From Prevotellaceae bacterium (GTDB lineage: Bacteria; Bacteroidota; Bacteroidia; Bacteroidales; UBA932), in contig JAISBU010000031.1 in assembly GCA_031266015.1 (NCBI GenBank), forward strand, positions 1 to 64,000: a stretch of 64,000 bases of DNA. Direction: 5' to 3'. Each line of letters begins with the position of its first letter. The stretch's first letter is position 1. Of this stretch, positions 25,815 to 35,645 are shown piece by piece. The translations under genes and the position numbers were made by a program. The notes beneath the pieces were generated by a model that was not told the origin of the DNA, did no database searches, and worked only from the letters and a program-made list of their open reading frames with translations.

Positions 25815-28800
25815 ATGAAAAAGAATCTTTTTCTGCTTTGCATGTTGTGCGCAAGCATATCATGGGCGCAAGGCAGCCTGCAACGCAGCTTGAGCTGGAT
25901 AGATGCCGACACTTCGGCAGCCGCAAGAAGCGTGCGCTACAGCTATCCGTTTTTTTACGGATGCAGCTACGACGTAGAAAAAAGGCAAGCCGTTTACTTC
26001 GAGGCCATACGCAGCTCTCAACCATTCGTGCTGGAAACATCTGGTACTCAACCGCTTCCCTCCAGCGAAGAAGCAAAATTAGCCAACGTTAATGTAGGCA
26101 ACGATTTTATTTTTCAGTGTAACACATCAACCGATAAGGGACAAGCGGTACAACGAGTCAGCTTATATCCTATTCGAAAGAATCCCACTACAGGCAGATT
26201 AGAGCGCATTACCGGCTTTACCCTAAAAAGTAGCGCTGCCCCACAAAAACTCACAACAAGAGTAAGCACAAGAGCAACCGCTCCTGCAACAAATTCTGTA
26301 CTTAGCGGCGGCGCTTGGGTTAAGCTAGAGATCAGGGAAACAGGAGTTTACGCAATATCCTCATCAATGCTAAAGCAGTGGGGATTGAGCAATGACGTAA
26401 ACCGAATCAGCGTATGGGGTAACGGTTGCGGTATTTTATCACGTCACAATAGCGATCATGATCCGGATGATTTGCAAACAATTCCAACGTTGGTCGACAA
26501 TGGCCAGCTGCTATTCTACGCAGAAGCCACCAATCAATGGAAATACAACGTTTCAAGCGATTTCTTTTCACATATTCTCAACGAATTTTCGCCCAATGCT
26601 TACGTGTACATTACCGATGGATTAACGCAAAGAAGTATACAAACCGAAGCCGCCGCCGGAACAGCAACGCACAATGCAAGTACTTACACTTATCGTGCTT
26701 TTCATGAGCGTGTAGATACCAACCTGCTTAAATCCGGACGGCGTTTCTTTGGTGAAATGTTTGGTGCAAATACTCAGCTCAACCTAAGCTTCAGCGTACC
26801 AAACGCCGATTTTTCACAACCTCTAAAGCTGCAAATTTGCGCAGCGGCAAGCAGCAATATGGTAAGCAGCTACAGCGTTTCTGTAAACGGCGGAGCGGCA
26901 AATACTCTCAGCATTCCTGCGCTGGCAGGCGGTTGGACTGCTATGGTTGACACCGCATTATTTACCAACATCAGCTACAATAGCAGCTCCATAAGCGCGA
27001 GAATTACCTTCAATAAACCAAGTGTAGCAGCCTCCGGCACACTAGATTTTGTCGCTATAAATGCCAACGCCAACCTTGTGCTGGCAAATGATCAGCTACC
27101 TTTCCGGAATTCGGCAACCGTGGGCACCGGCAACGTAACAACGTTCAACATCAGCACGCAAAAATCCGATGTAATGGTGTGGGATGTAACCGATTTGCAC
27201 AACGTGAAATCATTGCAAACATTCACCATAAATGGCGCAGTACAAGTAACCGTTGCCACCAATAGCCTTAGAGAATTTATTGCTTTCACAAAAAGCAGGC
27301 TACTGAAGCCAAGTTTTGCAGGCAAAGTAGCAAATCAAGATTTACATGGCCATGTTGCACCTGATTACCTGATAGTTACACATCCTAGTTTTTTGCAGCA
27401 GGCAAACAGGCTTGCGCGTATACACCAAAAGCATAGCGACCTAAACGTACTTGTGGCAACTACAGAGCAGGTGTACAACGAGTTTTCTTCCGGTATTCCG
27501 GATGTATCAGCCATTCGCAACCTGGTAAGGCTCAAGAGGCCGGAATACGTGCTACTTTTTGGCAACGGATCGTATGTAAATTACGCTGCAAGAAAAGGCT
27601 GCAGCCTTGTACCTACCTATCAATCAGATAATTCACTATACAGCGACTTGTCTTACGTTACCGATGACTTCTTCGGACTTTTGGATGAGCATGAAAGCAT
27701 TGGAGATGTAGGAATGACCGGTACGCTGAATGTGGCTGTAGGTCGTTTCCCTGCCAACAATACCAATGACGCCAACACCCTGGTAACAAAGGTTGAGCAA
27801 TACCTGGGTTCACCCGCCGGTAGCTGGATGAGCCGTTTTACCTTCATTGCCGACGATGAGGATTCCAATGTTCACATGAGCCAGGCCGAGGAGTTGGGCA
27901 ACTACGTGCTAGATTCTTTTCCGGCGTATAGTGTGAACAAAATCTACTTTGATGCGTACGTACAGCAAACAAATTCCGGCGGCGAACGCTACCCCGACGT
28001 AACCGAAGCTATTTGCTCGGACATTAACAATGGCGCGCTGTTCGTGAATTATACAGGACACGCCAACGACCAGTGGATTGCGCACGAACAAGTCGTTACA
28101 AAAGCGGATATTGAGCGCTGGAGCAACCGCAATAAGCTTCCGCTATTTGTAACCGCCACTTGCGAGTTTAGCCGTTTTGATGATTACAACACCATCTCAG
28201 CGGGAGAAATGACGCTGCTGAAAACTAACGGTGGAGCCGTTGCCATGCTATCCACCACACGCCTGGTTTACTCTGCAGGAAATGCTGCACTTAATAAAGA
28301 ATTTGTGAAACAATTTTTCCGCAAGGATAATTCAGGACAGCATCTTCGACTTGGTGAAATTGTTCGCCGTACAAAAAACAATAGCTCTACCGGCGTAAAT
28401 CAGCTCAACTTTTCGCTGCTTGGCGACCCTGCGCTGCTCATGCACTATCCCGCTGCAGAGGTTGCTACAACCAGCATCAACGGAACACCAATATCAGGAA
28501 ATATAGACACGCTAAAATCATTAGCAAAAATAGCTGTAGGCGCTCAGGTGGCATCGGGTGCAGCGAAAGATACCATTGAAATTTCTGTCTTTGATAAGGC
28601 TTCAACTAAAAGGACATTAGGAAACGGCGGCCAAATACCATTTCCCTACCGGGATCAAAGCAGCCTGATTTATCGTGGAAACATCACAACGAGCAATGGC
28701 AGTATGAGCGCCAGGTTTGTTGTTCCACGGGATATTGACTACCGGTACGGTAATGGTAAAATAAGCTATTTCGGTAGCGCAGGAAGTGCGCTTGCCGCAG

Positions 28801-29513
28801 GCTCATTTACCACCATTAAGGTAGGTGGCGCGGCAGCCGGCTATGAGGTTGACACCACGCCGCCAAGCATAAAAATGTACATGAATAGTGAGCGTTTTGT
28901 ACCGGGTGGAATTACCAACGAAACACCAACTTTCATGGCAACCATCAGCGATAGCAGCGGTATAAATGCCACAGGCAACGGCATTGGACGAGACATTACG
29001 CTGAACGTAATTACCACGGGAAAAACATACTCGCTAAACGATTACTACACAGCCAACACCGACAGCTACACCGACGGACGTATCAGCTTTCCAATGCCTC
29101 CGCTACCTTTGGGTAGCCACACCGTAACGCTAAAAGTATTTGACGTTTATAACAATTCAGCCGAGCAGTCTATGAATTTTACGGTGGCGGAGGACGACAA
29201 GCTTACCATAAGACATGTGCTAAACTATCCTAATCCGTTTACCCAAAAAACCGCCTTCTTCTTTGAGCACAACCGTCCGTATACAGGCTTGGATGTTATG
29301 ATTCAAGTATTTACCATATCCGGAAAGCTGGTTAAGACAATTAGGTGTAGCATTACGGAAAGCTCTACCTCGTTGCGTAGCGCTCCAATTGAGTGGGATG
29401 GTCGCGATGATTACGGCGACAGATTGGGTAAGGGTGTTTATCTATACAAAGTTAAAGTTCGTTGCAAAAGCGGAGAGACGGCTGAGAAAGTTGAAAAAAT
29501 CGTGCTTTTATAG
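25815..29513 (+). CDS. porU: Type IX secretion sortase PorU (C25 peptidase family)
   Basis: A 1232-residue exported cysteine protease of the gingipain family. It removes the C-terminal signal of type IX substrates and links them to lipopolysaccharide. A signal peptide (about 1-19, ending SWAQ) is followed by a long beta-rich N-terminal region. The C25 domain spans about 520-870, with the catalytic His749 in NYTGHANDQW and Cys783 in TATCEFSRFDD. Ig-like and beta-sandwich domains follow, and the C-terminus resembles the type IX sorting fold (YPNPFTQKT, GDRLGKGVYLYKV). Length and layout fit PorU. porV starts 44 bases downstream. Confidence 0.93.
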   Translation: MKKNLFLLCMLCASISWAQGSLQRSLSWIDADTSAAARSVRYSYPFFYGCSYDVEKRQAVYFEAIRSSQPFVLETSGTQPLPSSEEAKLANVNVGNDFIFQCNTSTDKGQAVQRVSLYPIRKNPTTGRLERITGFTLKSSAAPQKLTTRVSTRATAPATNSVLSGGAWVKLEIRETGVYAISSSMLKQWGLSNDVNRISVWGNGCGILSRHNSDHDPDDLQTIPTLVDNGQLLFYAEATNQWKYNVSSDFFSHILNEFSPNAYVYITDGLTQRSIQTEAAAGTATHNASTYTYRAFHERVDTNLLKSGRRFFGEMFGANTQLNLSFSVPNADFSQPLKLQICAAASSNMVSSYSVSVNGGAANTLSIPALAGGWTAMVDTALFTNISYNSSSISARITFNKPSVAASGTLDFVAINANANLVLANDQLPFRNSATVGTGNVTTFNISTQKSDVMVWDVTDLHNVKSLQTFTINGAVQVTVATNSLREFIAFTKSRLLKPSFAGKVANQDLHGHVAPDYLIVTHPSFLQQANRLARIHQKHSDLNVLVATTEQVYNEFSSGIPDVSAIRNLVRLKRPEYVLLFGNGSYVNYAARKGCSLVPTYQSDNSLYSDLSYVTDDFFGLLDEHESIGDVGMTGTLNVAVGRFPANNTNDANTLVTKVEQYLGSPAGSWMSRFTFIADDEDSNVHMSQAEELGNYVLDSFPAYSVNKIYFDAYVQQTNSGGERYPDVTEAICSDINNGALFVNYTGHANDQWIAHEQVVTKADIERWSNRNKLPLFVTATCEFSRFDDYNTISAGEMTLLKTNGGAVAMLSTTRLVYSAGNAALNKEFVKQFFRKDNSGQHLRLGEIVRRTKNNSSTGVNQLNFSLLGDPALLMHYPAAEVATTSINGTPISGNIDTLKSLAKIAVGAQVASGAAKDTIEISVFDKASTKRTLGNGGQIPFPYRDQSSLIYRGNITTSNGSMSARFVVPRDIDYRYGNGKISYFGSAGSALAAGSFTTIKVGGAAAGYEVDTTPPSIKMYMNSERFVPGGITNETPTFMATISDSSGINATGNGIGRDITLNVITTGKTYSLNDYYTANTDSYTDGRISFPMPPLPLGSHTVTLKVFDVYNNSAEQSMNFTVAEDDKLTIRHVLNYPNPFTQKTAFFFEHNRPYTGLDVMIQVFTISGKLVKTIRCSITESSTSLRSAPIEWDGRDDYGDRLGKGVYLYKVKVRCKSGETAEKVEKIVLL

Positions 29514-29557
29514 TTAAATTCGTGGCTATATTTTTTGACTGAAGAGTTTTAACCAGA

Positions 29558-30724
29558 TTGAAACGATTACTACAATATATTGCTATACTAATAGTTACCT
29601 TGGCTGCAACCGCATTTAATCTTACGGCTGCAGCCCCCAAGGACAATCCGGAAATCTTCAACCCCATACAGGTAGCAATACCCATACTTAGCGTGTCGCC
29701 TGATGCAAGAGCTTCGGGAATGGGCGATATGGGCGTAGCAACATTGCCGGATGCCAACTCTCAGCATTGGAATCCGGCCAAGTATCCATTTGTAAACTCT
29801 ACCATAGGCGGCAGCGTTTCGCACATACCCTGGCTTCGCTCACTGGTAAACGATGTTAGCATTACCTATCTGACCGTATACTATCAATTCTCTAAGGATC
29901 AGAGTATTAGCACATCACTAAGGTATTTTTCATTGGGAGAAATGACAATCATAGATCAAGACCGACACGAGCTGGATAAGGTTTCACCCTACGAGATGGC
30001 GTGGGATGTATCCTACTCCCGTAAATTCGGCGATAATTTTTCTATTGGTCTAACCCTGCGCTACATGCACTCCAACCTGACAGGCGGCTTTGAATACTCC
30101 AATGAAAGCTTTGGCTCCATGGAGCCGGCCAACGTATTTGGCGCCGACCTTGGTTTTTTCTACCGCAACGCCCAATCACGCACCAGCGAATACTCGGCTG
30201 GCCTGTGCCTCTCTAACTTGGGTACCAAAGTTTCATATACCGACTATACGGATAAGTATTTTTTGCCTATGACGCTGAAGTTCGGCGGCACGTACACCTA
30301 CCATATAGACGAGGATAACTCCATTATGGGAGGTCTGGAAATCAGCAAGTTGCTAATCCCGACTCCTCCGGTAGTCTCCGGCGACACCCTCATAAAGGGC
30401 TACGATGATAACGTAGGCGTAATACAGGGCGCATTTCAATCTTTCTACGATGCGCCTTTTGGCTGGAAAGAAGAGCTGAGCGAGTATATGCTCGGCGTTG
30501 GCGGTGAGTACGCATATCGCAGCCAATTCTTTGGCCGTGCAGGTTTTTACTACGACTCCAAGCGCAAGGGGAATCGCCGCTACCTGACGTTTGGCGCGGG
30601 TTTGCGATACAGCTTCTTAGGCATAGATTTGGCCTACTACTTCCCATTTACCAACAACGATCCCATGGCTAACACCATTAAGATATCGGTGCTTTTTAAC
30701 TTTGGAGAGCTCGGAGACAGGTAA
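29558..30724 (+). CDS. porV: Type IX secretion outer membrane channel protein PorV
   Basis: A 388-residue FadL-like outer-membrane barrel, also called LptO. It collects substrates from the SprA translocon and hands them to PorU. After the signal peptide (LLQYIAILIVTLAATAF) the family motif FLNIxPDARxxGMGDxGVA is seen as LSVSPDARASGMGDMGVA, followed by QHWNPAKYPF. The start codon is TTG at 29558; no ATG precedes the signal peptide and the next Met is past residue 50. It is directly behind porU, as in other Bacteroidetes, and ispF starts 12 bases after it, perhaps on the same transcript. Confidence 0.92.
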   Translation: MKRLLQYIAILIVTLAATAFNLTAAAPKDNPEIFNPIQVAIPILSVSPDARASGMGDMGVATLPDANSQHWNPAKYPFVNSTIGGSVSHIPWLRSLVNDVSITYLTVYYQFSKDQSISTSLRYFSLGEMTIIDQDRHELDKVSPYEMAWDVSYSRKFGDNFSIGLTLRYMHSNLTGGFEYSNESFGSMEPANVFGADLGFFYRNAQSRTSEYSAGLCLSNLGTKVSYTDYTDKYFLPMTLKFGGTYTYHIDEDNSIMGGLEISKLLIPTPPVVSGDTLIKGYDDNVGVIQGAFQSFYDAPFGWKEELSEYMLGVGGEYAYRSQFFGRAGFYYDSKRKGNRRYLTFGAGLRYSFLGIDLAYYFPFTNNDPMANTIKISVLFNFGELGDR

Positions 30725-30736
30725 ATTTATCCACCT

Positions 30737-31222
30737 ATGAGCATGAACTTTCGTATAGGCAACGGCTATGATGTACACCGCTTAGCCGATGGTATTCCCT
30801 TATGGCTGGGTGGTATTCAAATTCCACACAGCAAGGGTTGCGTTGCTCACTCCGACGGCGATGTGCTTATACACGCTTTATGCGATGCTCTGTTGGGAGC
30901 AGCCAACCTGCGTGATATCGGCCATCATTTTCCTGATAATGACAACACCTACAAAAATATCGATAGCAAAATTTTGCTAAACCGCACCGTGGAAATCCTG
31001 GCACAAAACAGCTATCAAATTGGTAACGTTGATGCTGTTTTGTGTTTACAGCAGCCGAAGGTTAAAGACTTCATTCCAAAGATGCAGTCTTGCTTAGCAG
31101 AAGTCATGCGAGTAAGCACAGATCAAGTTTCCATAAAAGCTACAACCGCCGAAAAATTGGGTTTCGTAGGACGCGAGGAGGGCGTGGAGGCACACGCGGT
31201 AGCGCTCATTTATAAGACATAA
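30737..31222 (+). CDS. ispF: 2-C-methyl-D-erythritol 2,4-cyclodiphosphate synthase
   Basis: A 161-residue enzyme of the MEP isoprenoid pathway that forms the cyclic diphosphate and releases CMP. The metal ligands are in GYDVHRL (Asp and His, about 9-14) and the later SDGDVLIHALCDALLGA motif. DIGHHFPDND, KATTAEKLGFVGREEG and AHAVAL at the end are all present. The length is normal. ATG codons at 30737 and 30743 are both possible. Twelve bases separate it from porV. Confidence 0.96.
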   Translation: MSMNFRIGNGYDVHRLADGIPLWLGGIQIPHSKGCVAHSDGDVLIHALCDALLGAANLRDIGHHFPDNDNTYKNIDSKILLNRTVEILAQNSYQIGNVDAVLCLQQPKVKDFIPKMQSCLAEVMRVSTDQVSIKATTAEKLGFVGREEGVEAHAVALIYKT

Positions 31223-31257
31223 CAAATCCCGCTTAAACAATAAAATTGCGACCTTGA

Positions 31258-31482
31258 CCCGCAACCGAGTTTACGAGTTTGACGAAGTCGACCGGAACGA
31301 AGTGGAACTCAGCGTAGCTAATCCCCTGCCTAAAATTATGAGATTTCTCGACTTCACTCCGCTATTGGAAGTATTCCACCGGCTAAAATGCTAAACAGGC
31401 AACGAATTAGTTGACGTTCACAGCAATCACTGTGTCATGCAGGCTTCGCCGAACTTCGGTTCTTCGCTTCGCACGGAATGAA
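31258..31482. repeat. GC-rich dispersed repeat region between ispF and fba
   Basis: Degenerate repeat words fill most of this 333-base gap: GACGAAGTCGACCGGAACGA, CTCGACTTCACTCCGCTA, GTGTCATGCAGGCTTCGCC, GAACTTCGGTTCTTCGCTTC. No coding frame is credible. The region ends in the terminator at 31499. Confidence 0.65.
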
Positions 31483-31498
31483 TGACATAATATCGGGT

Positions 31499-31544
31499 AA
31501 AAAGCAAATAACCCCAATGATTAAGTCGGGGTTATTTGCTTTTT
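31499..31544. terminator. Bidirectional terminator between ispF and fba
   Basis: AAAAAGCAAATAACCCC (31499-31515) pairs perfectly over 17 bases with GGGGTTATTTGCTTTTT (31528-31544). The A-run and T-run ends serve both convergent genes. It lies 11 bases after the fba stop. Confidence 0.9.
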
Positions 31545-31555
31545 ATGTCCACTTG

Positions 31556-32548
31556 TTAGATGCGATTTGCGCTACCAAGTACCTCTACAATCTTGTGCTT
31601 GTAAAGCTCCTTCAAGCTGTCGCGAGCCGGGCCCAAATACTTACGCGGATCGAACTCTGTCGGCTTGGTTGCAAATACTTCTCGCACAGCAGCGGTCATG
31701 GCCAAACGACCGTCGCTATCAATGTTGATCTTGCATACGGCCGAAGATGCAGCACGACGAAGCTGATCTTCAGGAATACCAATAGCATCCTTCAGAGCGC
31801 CACCATACTTGTTAATAAGGGCTACCTTATCTTGAGGAACGCTTGATGCGCCATGCAATACAATAGGGAATCCGGGAATACGCTTCTCAATTTCTTCCAA
31901 AATATCAAAACGAAGAGGTGGTGGAACCAAAACTCCATCTGCGTTACGAGTGCATTGCTCCGGCTTAAACTTATTAGCGCCGTGTGAGGTACCAATTGAA
32001 ATCGCCAAAGAATCGACACCGGTCTTGCTCAAGAAATCTTGAACTTCCTCCGGTTGTGTGTAGGTATGGTGTTCGGCAGAAACTTCGTCCTCAACACCTG
32101 CCAGTACGCCAAGCTCTCCCTCAACGGTAACATCGTACTTGTGAGCGTACTCTACTACCTTAGCGGTAAGCTCTACATTCTCGTTGTATGCATGGTGTGA
32201 GCCGTCAATCATTACGCTAGAGAAGCCGTATTCAATACAGCTCTTACAAAGCTCAAAAGTATCGCCATGATCCAAATGCAGAACAATGGGGACATTGGTG
32301 CCCAGCTCTTTTGCATACTCAACAGCGCCCTGCGCCATGTAGCGCAACAGCGTTTGGTTGGCGTACTTACGCGCACCGCTTGATACTTGCAAAATAACCG
32401 GTGAATTTGTTTCGGCGCAAGCTTGAACAATAGCTTGCATTTGCTCCATGTTGTTGAAGTTAAAAGCAGGAATTGCATACTTACCTGCCATGGCCTTCTT
32501 GAATAGCTCTCGTGAGTTTACGAGGCCCAACTCTTTATACGATACCAT
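31556..32548 (-). CDS. fba: Fructose-bisphosphate aldolase, class II
   Basis: A 330-residue zinc aldolase that splits fructose 1,6-bisphosphate in glycolysis. The zinc-binding motif VLHLDHGDTFELCKSC is at about 88, and the second family signature with GFSSVMIDGSH follows. ELGVLAGVEDE, SIGTSHGANKF and LHGASSVP are also present. It opens YKELGLVNSRELFKKAM, as usual for the longer class IIB type of Bacteroidetes. It has its own promoter and terminator, so it is monocistronic. Confidence 0.95.
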   Translation of the reverse strand: MVSYKELGLVNSRELFKKAMAGKYAIPAFNFNNMEQMQAIVQACAETNSPVILQVSSGARKYANQTLLRYMAQGAVEYAKELGTNVPIVLHLDHGDTFELCKSCIEYGFSSVMIDGSHHAYNENVELTAKVVEYAHKYDVTVEGELGVLAGVEDEVSAEHHTYTQPEEVQDFLSKTGVDSLAISIGTSHGANKFKPEQCTRNADGVLVPPPLRFDILEEIEKRIPGFPIVLHGASSVPQDKVALINKYGGALKDAIGIPEDQLRRAASSAVCKINIDSDGRLAMTAAVREVFATKPTEFDPRKYLGPARDSLKELYKHKIVEVLGSANRI

Positions 32549-32598
32549 AATGTTTTGTTATTTAAATTTGAATTAATCTGTGCAAAGTGTACATCATA

Positions 32599-32606
32599 CA
32601 AAGTTA
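32599..32606 (-). promoter_or_regulatory. Promoter -7 box for fba
   Basis: On the minus strand TAACTTTG, an exact match to TAnnTTTG, about 50 bases before the fba ATG. Confidence 0.6.
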
Positions 32607-32660
32607 GCAATAATATTGAGAACCGGATAACTTTATGCCATATAACATAGGACGGCAGAT

Positions 32661-32792
32661 TCAAGTAGCCAGTGCAGCTGCTTTGTAAAAGCTATCTATT
32701 GGCGTATCAACGTTAAGTAGCCTCCCTGGCCGCTCGTTAATCTTGATTTGAAAAGAATTGATATCATCGTCATTAATGTTATTAAAGGATTC
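32661..32792 (-). pseudogene. C-terminal remnant of an IS30-type transposase
   Basis: An open stretch of 43 codons on the minus strand ends at a stop at 32661-32663. It contains QIKINERPGRLLNVDTPIDSF, of which the pattern LNxRPRKxLxxxTPxExF is the C-terminal signature of IS30-family transposases. No DDE core remains, and no inverted terminal repeats are recognisable, so only a fossil end of the element is left upstream of fba. The frame meets a stop just before 32792. Confidence 0.55.
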
Positions 32793-32816
32793 TCACTATC
32801 TGCCATTGCAAACATG

Positions 32817-32893
32817 CTGTCACCCTAAGCTTGTCGAAGGGCGTGACAAGGGAAAAACCCACGCCTCATGCTTCGACAAGCTCAGCATGACAG
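32817..32893. repeat. GC-rich dispersed inverted repeat, upstream of ilvE
   Basis: TGTCACCCTAAGCTTGTCGAAG on the left is mirrored by CTTCGACAAGCTCAGCATGACA on the right, with a few differences, across a spacer of about 30 bases. The rest of the 705-base gap, 32894-33200, shows no gene and no other clear element. Confidence 0.75.
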
Positions 32894-33205
32894 CCCACGA
32901 TGCATTGAGATGCACCCCATGCGTTAAGGTGCGTGAGCCTGACAAAAACGCGGTTCGAGCCTATTTTTGTATAGACTCCTGGTTACCTTACATCAATATA
33001 AAATTCTGAAAATCAGAAACTTATCAAAGTTCGGATTGTTTTGTTGATACCTAGCGTTTAATATAGCTCCCGAAAAGCTGAATAAATAAAACCATCTGCC
33101 TACAGGTAGGTTCCAATTAAGCTCAAGCTGGAATTTACCGGTCAACAGCATACACTTCACCCCACATTCCTGTGGGTAGTCTCACCACTCGCAGGTTTTT
33201 TTTAC

Positions 33206-33213
33206 TATATTTG
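33206..33213 (+). promoter_or_regulatory. Promoter -7 box for ilvE
   Basis: TATATTTG, an exact match, 40 bases before the ATG at 33254. A T-rich stretch lies just upstream. No leader peptide rich in Ile, Leu or Val was found. Confidence 0.65.
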
Positions 33214-33253
33214 CAGTCAAGACGTTTTTCAAAAGCATTCATATAAATATAAA

Positions 33254-34273
33254 ATGAGCACTATCGACTGGAAGAATTTGAGCTTTGGCTACTTACCCAC
33301 CAACGCCAACGTACGCTGCTACTACAAAGATGGAAAATGGAGCAAGCCCGAGCTTAACAATTCCGAATACATCAACATGCACATGGCAGCCACCTGTCTG
33401 CACTACGGACAGGAAGCTTTTGAGGGACTTAAGGCATACATGGGCAAGGACGGGAAAATTCGACTTTTCCGTGTACAGGAAAATGCCAAGCGCATGATTG
33501 AAAGCGCCCGGTACATCCAAATGGCGCCGCCAACAGAAGAAATGTTTGTGGAATCCGTAAAAATGGCGATAGAGGCAAATAAAGAGTTTGTTCCACCTTA
33601 CGAGAGTGGCGCAACTTTATACGTTCGTCCACTGCTCATTGGCACCTCGGCGCAGGTTGGCGTAAAGCCATCAGCCGACTACATGTTTATGGTATTTGTT
33701 ACGCCTGTAGGGCCGTACTTTAAGGAAGGATTTAAGCCGGTAAACGTCATTATTGACCGTGACCACGACCGTGCTGCACCGCTGGGTACAGGACACATTA
33801 AAGTGGGAGGCAACTACGCTGCCAGCCTCATATCGTTGGATCTGTGCCACAAGCAAGGCTACTCTACCGTACTGTATTTGGACGCAGCCGAAAAAAAGTA
33901 CATTGACGAGTGCGGCCCTGCAAACTTTTTTGCCATAAAAGGTAAATCGTACATCACGCCAAAATCGCACAGCATACTGCCCAGCATTACCAACATGAGC
34001 TTAATGGAGCTGGCAAAAGATATGGGCCTCACGGTTGAATGCCGCAAAGTTCCGGTAGAAGAGCTGTCAACCTTTGTGGAAGCCGGAGCATGCGGAACTG
34101 CTGCGGTAATCAGCCCGATTGGAAAAATAGTTGATCCCAACCAAAACCACGTGTACGAGTATAGCAAAGACGGCAACGCCGGAGCTATCAGCACGCAGCT
34201 ATACAACCGGCTCAAAGCCATTCAGTACGGTGACGAAGCGGATAAATTTGGTTGGATAACCATAGTACGCTAG
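33254..34273 (+). CDS. ilvE: Branched-chain-amino-acid aminotransferase
   Basis: A 339-residue class IV PLP aminotransferase that interconverts Leu, Ile and Val with their keto acids. The PLP lysine is in TGHIKVGGNYAAS. YVRPLLIGTSAQVGV, DECGPANFFAI and the C-terminal EAGACGTAAVISPIG are diagnostic of the larger (eukaryote-like) BCAT group. No other ilv or leu gene is nearby. Followed by a terminator at 34374. Confidence 0.95.
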   Translation: MSTIDWKNLSFGYLPTNANVRCYYKDGKWSKPELNNSEYINMHMAATCLHYGQEAFEGLKAYMGKDGKIRLFRVQENAKRMIESARYIQMAPPTEEMFVESVKMAIEANKEFVPPYESGATLYVRPLLIGTSAQVGVKPSADYMFMVFVTPVGPYFKEGFKPVNVIIDRDHDRAAPLGTGHIKVGGNYAASLISLDLCHKQGYSTVLYLDAAEKKYIDECGPANFFAIKGKSYITPKSHSILPSITNMSLMELAKDMGLTVECRKVPVEELSTFVEAGACGTAAVISPIGKIVDPNQNHVYEYSKDGNAGAISTQLYNRLKAIQYGDEADKFGWITIVR

Positions 34274-34373
34274 CAGTTGATTCTGCGCTGAAAAAAATTA
34301 TTGGAGGATTAAAGAAAATGAGAATAACCGTGAAGTACTTTGTGTAGAAGGCTGCAAGCAACATTTGCAGCAA

Positions 34374-34410
34374 GAGGTTGTATTGTATCGGTACAACCTC
34401 CGTTTTCATT
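34374..34410 (+). terminator. Terminator after ilvE
   Basis: GAGGTTGTA pairs perfectly with TACAACCTC across a nine-base loop. A T-rich run follows. It separates ilvE from hflX. Confidence 0.75.
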
Positions 34411-34442
34411 TTTATTTTTATCCACCAATAGTTTGATTTTCT

Positions 34443-35645
34443 ATGATTGAAAAGAAATCCATATCCACAGCCGTTGAACCCGATACTGCCGTTCTCATTG
34501 GCGTTACTACCGAAAAGCAAAACGAGAGGCTCTCAAAAGAGTACTTGGATGAGCTTGCGTTTTTAGCAGAAACGGCGGGTATTATTTCCAAAAAAGTATT
34601 CACGCAGAAGCTGGAATACCCTGTAACACAAACCTACGTAGGATCGGGAAAGTTGCAGGAAATAAAAAGTTACATTGACGAGAATGAAATCAGCATCGCC
34701 ATTTTTGACGATGAGCTAAGCCCTGCGCAAATTCGCAACTTGGAGAAGGCGCTCAACATTCTTATACTCGACAGAACCAGCCTCATTCTTGAGATATTTG
34801 CCATGCGTGCGCATACCGCTTACGCCAAAACGCAGGTGGAGCTGGCGCGCTACCGGTACATGCTGCCGCGCCTTACCCGCCTGTGGACACACCTTGAGCG
34901 TCAGCGCGGAGGCACAGGCACACGTGGCGGCTCCGGCGAGCGTCAAATAGAGTCCGACCGCCGTATTATTCTCAACCGCATCAGCCTGCTCAAAGAACAG
35001 CTGAAAAAGATTGACAGGCAAATGGCCGTGCAGCGCAGCAACCGCGACGGCATGGTGCGCCTGGCGCTGGTTGGCTACACCAACGTGGGCAAAAGTACCA
35101 TTATGAACCTGCTGAGCAAGAGCGAGGTTTTTGCCGAAAACAAGCTGTTTGCCACGCTGGACACCACCGTGCGCAAGGTCGTTTTCGACAACCTGCCCTT
35201 CCTGCTTTCGGATACGGTAGGATTTATCCGCAAGCTGCCCACGCAGCTGGTAGAGTCCTTTAAATCTACGCTGGACGAGGTACGGGAAGCTGACGTGCTG
35301 ATACATGTGGTAGATATCTCCCACCCCAACTTTGAGGATCAAATGAACGTGGTAAAGCAAACGCTCGCCGACATAAAAGCGGGCGATAAGCCTATCTATT
35401 TGATATTCAATAAGATTGATGCATACGCTTATGAAGAAAAAGCGGCTGATGATTTGACGCCAAAAACGGAGAAAAACATTTCGCTGGAGGAGTACATGAA
35501 CAGCTGGATGGCGAATAAAAACGCGCCCTGTATTTTTATCTCCGCCAGAGAAAAAATCAACATCGCCAAGCTGCGCAACGACATTTATAAGATGGTGGCA
35601 GAAGTTCAGTCCGGTAAATACCCGTTTGACAACTTTCTTTGGTAA
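34443..35645 (+). CDS. hflX: Ribosome-associated GTPase HflX
   Basis: A 400-residue GTPase that splits stalled ribosomes, especially under heat stress. The N-terminal HflX domain carries ETAGIISKKV and VGSGKLQEI. The glycine-rich linker RGGTGTRGGSGERQIE lies at about 157. The G domain has G1 GYTNVGKST, G3 DTVGFIRKLP and G4 NKID. The start at 34443 fits the family, and the C-terminal domain is intact. It converges with the TrmH-family gene across a repeat-filled gap. Confidence 0.95.
   Translation: MIEKKSISTAVEPDTAVLIGVTTEKQNERLSKEYLDELAFLAETAGIISKKVFTQKLEYPVTQTYVGSGKLQEIKSYIDENEISIAIFDDELSPAQIRNLEKALNILILDRTSLILEIFAMRAHTAYAKTQVELARYRYMLPRLTRLWTHLERQRGGTGTRGGSGERQIESDRRIILNRISLLKEQLKKIDRQMAVQRSNRDGMVRLALVGYTNVGKSTIMNLLSKSEVFAENKLFATLDTTVRKVVFDNLPFLLSDTVGFIRKLPTQLVESFKSTLDEVREADVLIHVVDISHPNFEDQMNVVKQTLADIKAGDKPIYLIFNKIDAYAYEEKAADDLTPKTEKNISLEEYMNSWMANKNAPCIFISAREKINIAKLRNDIYKMVAEVQSGKYPFDNFLW

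Noticed and set aside
32600-33250. A small gene in the fba-ilvE gap (83-codon frame at 32758)
   Set aside because: The frame covers the inverted repeat at 32817-32893; only the IS30 fossil on the other strand looks protein-derived.
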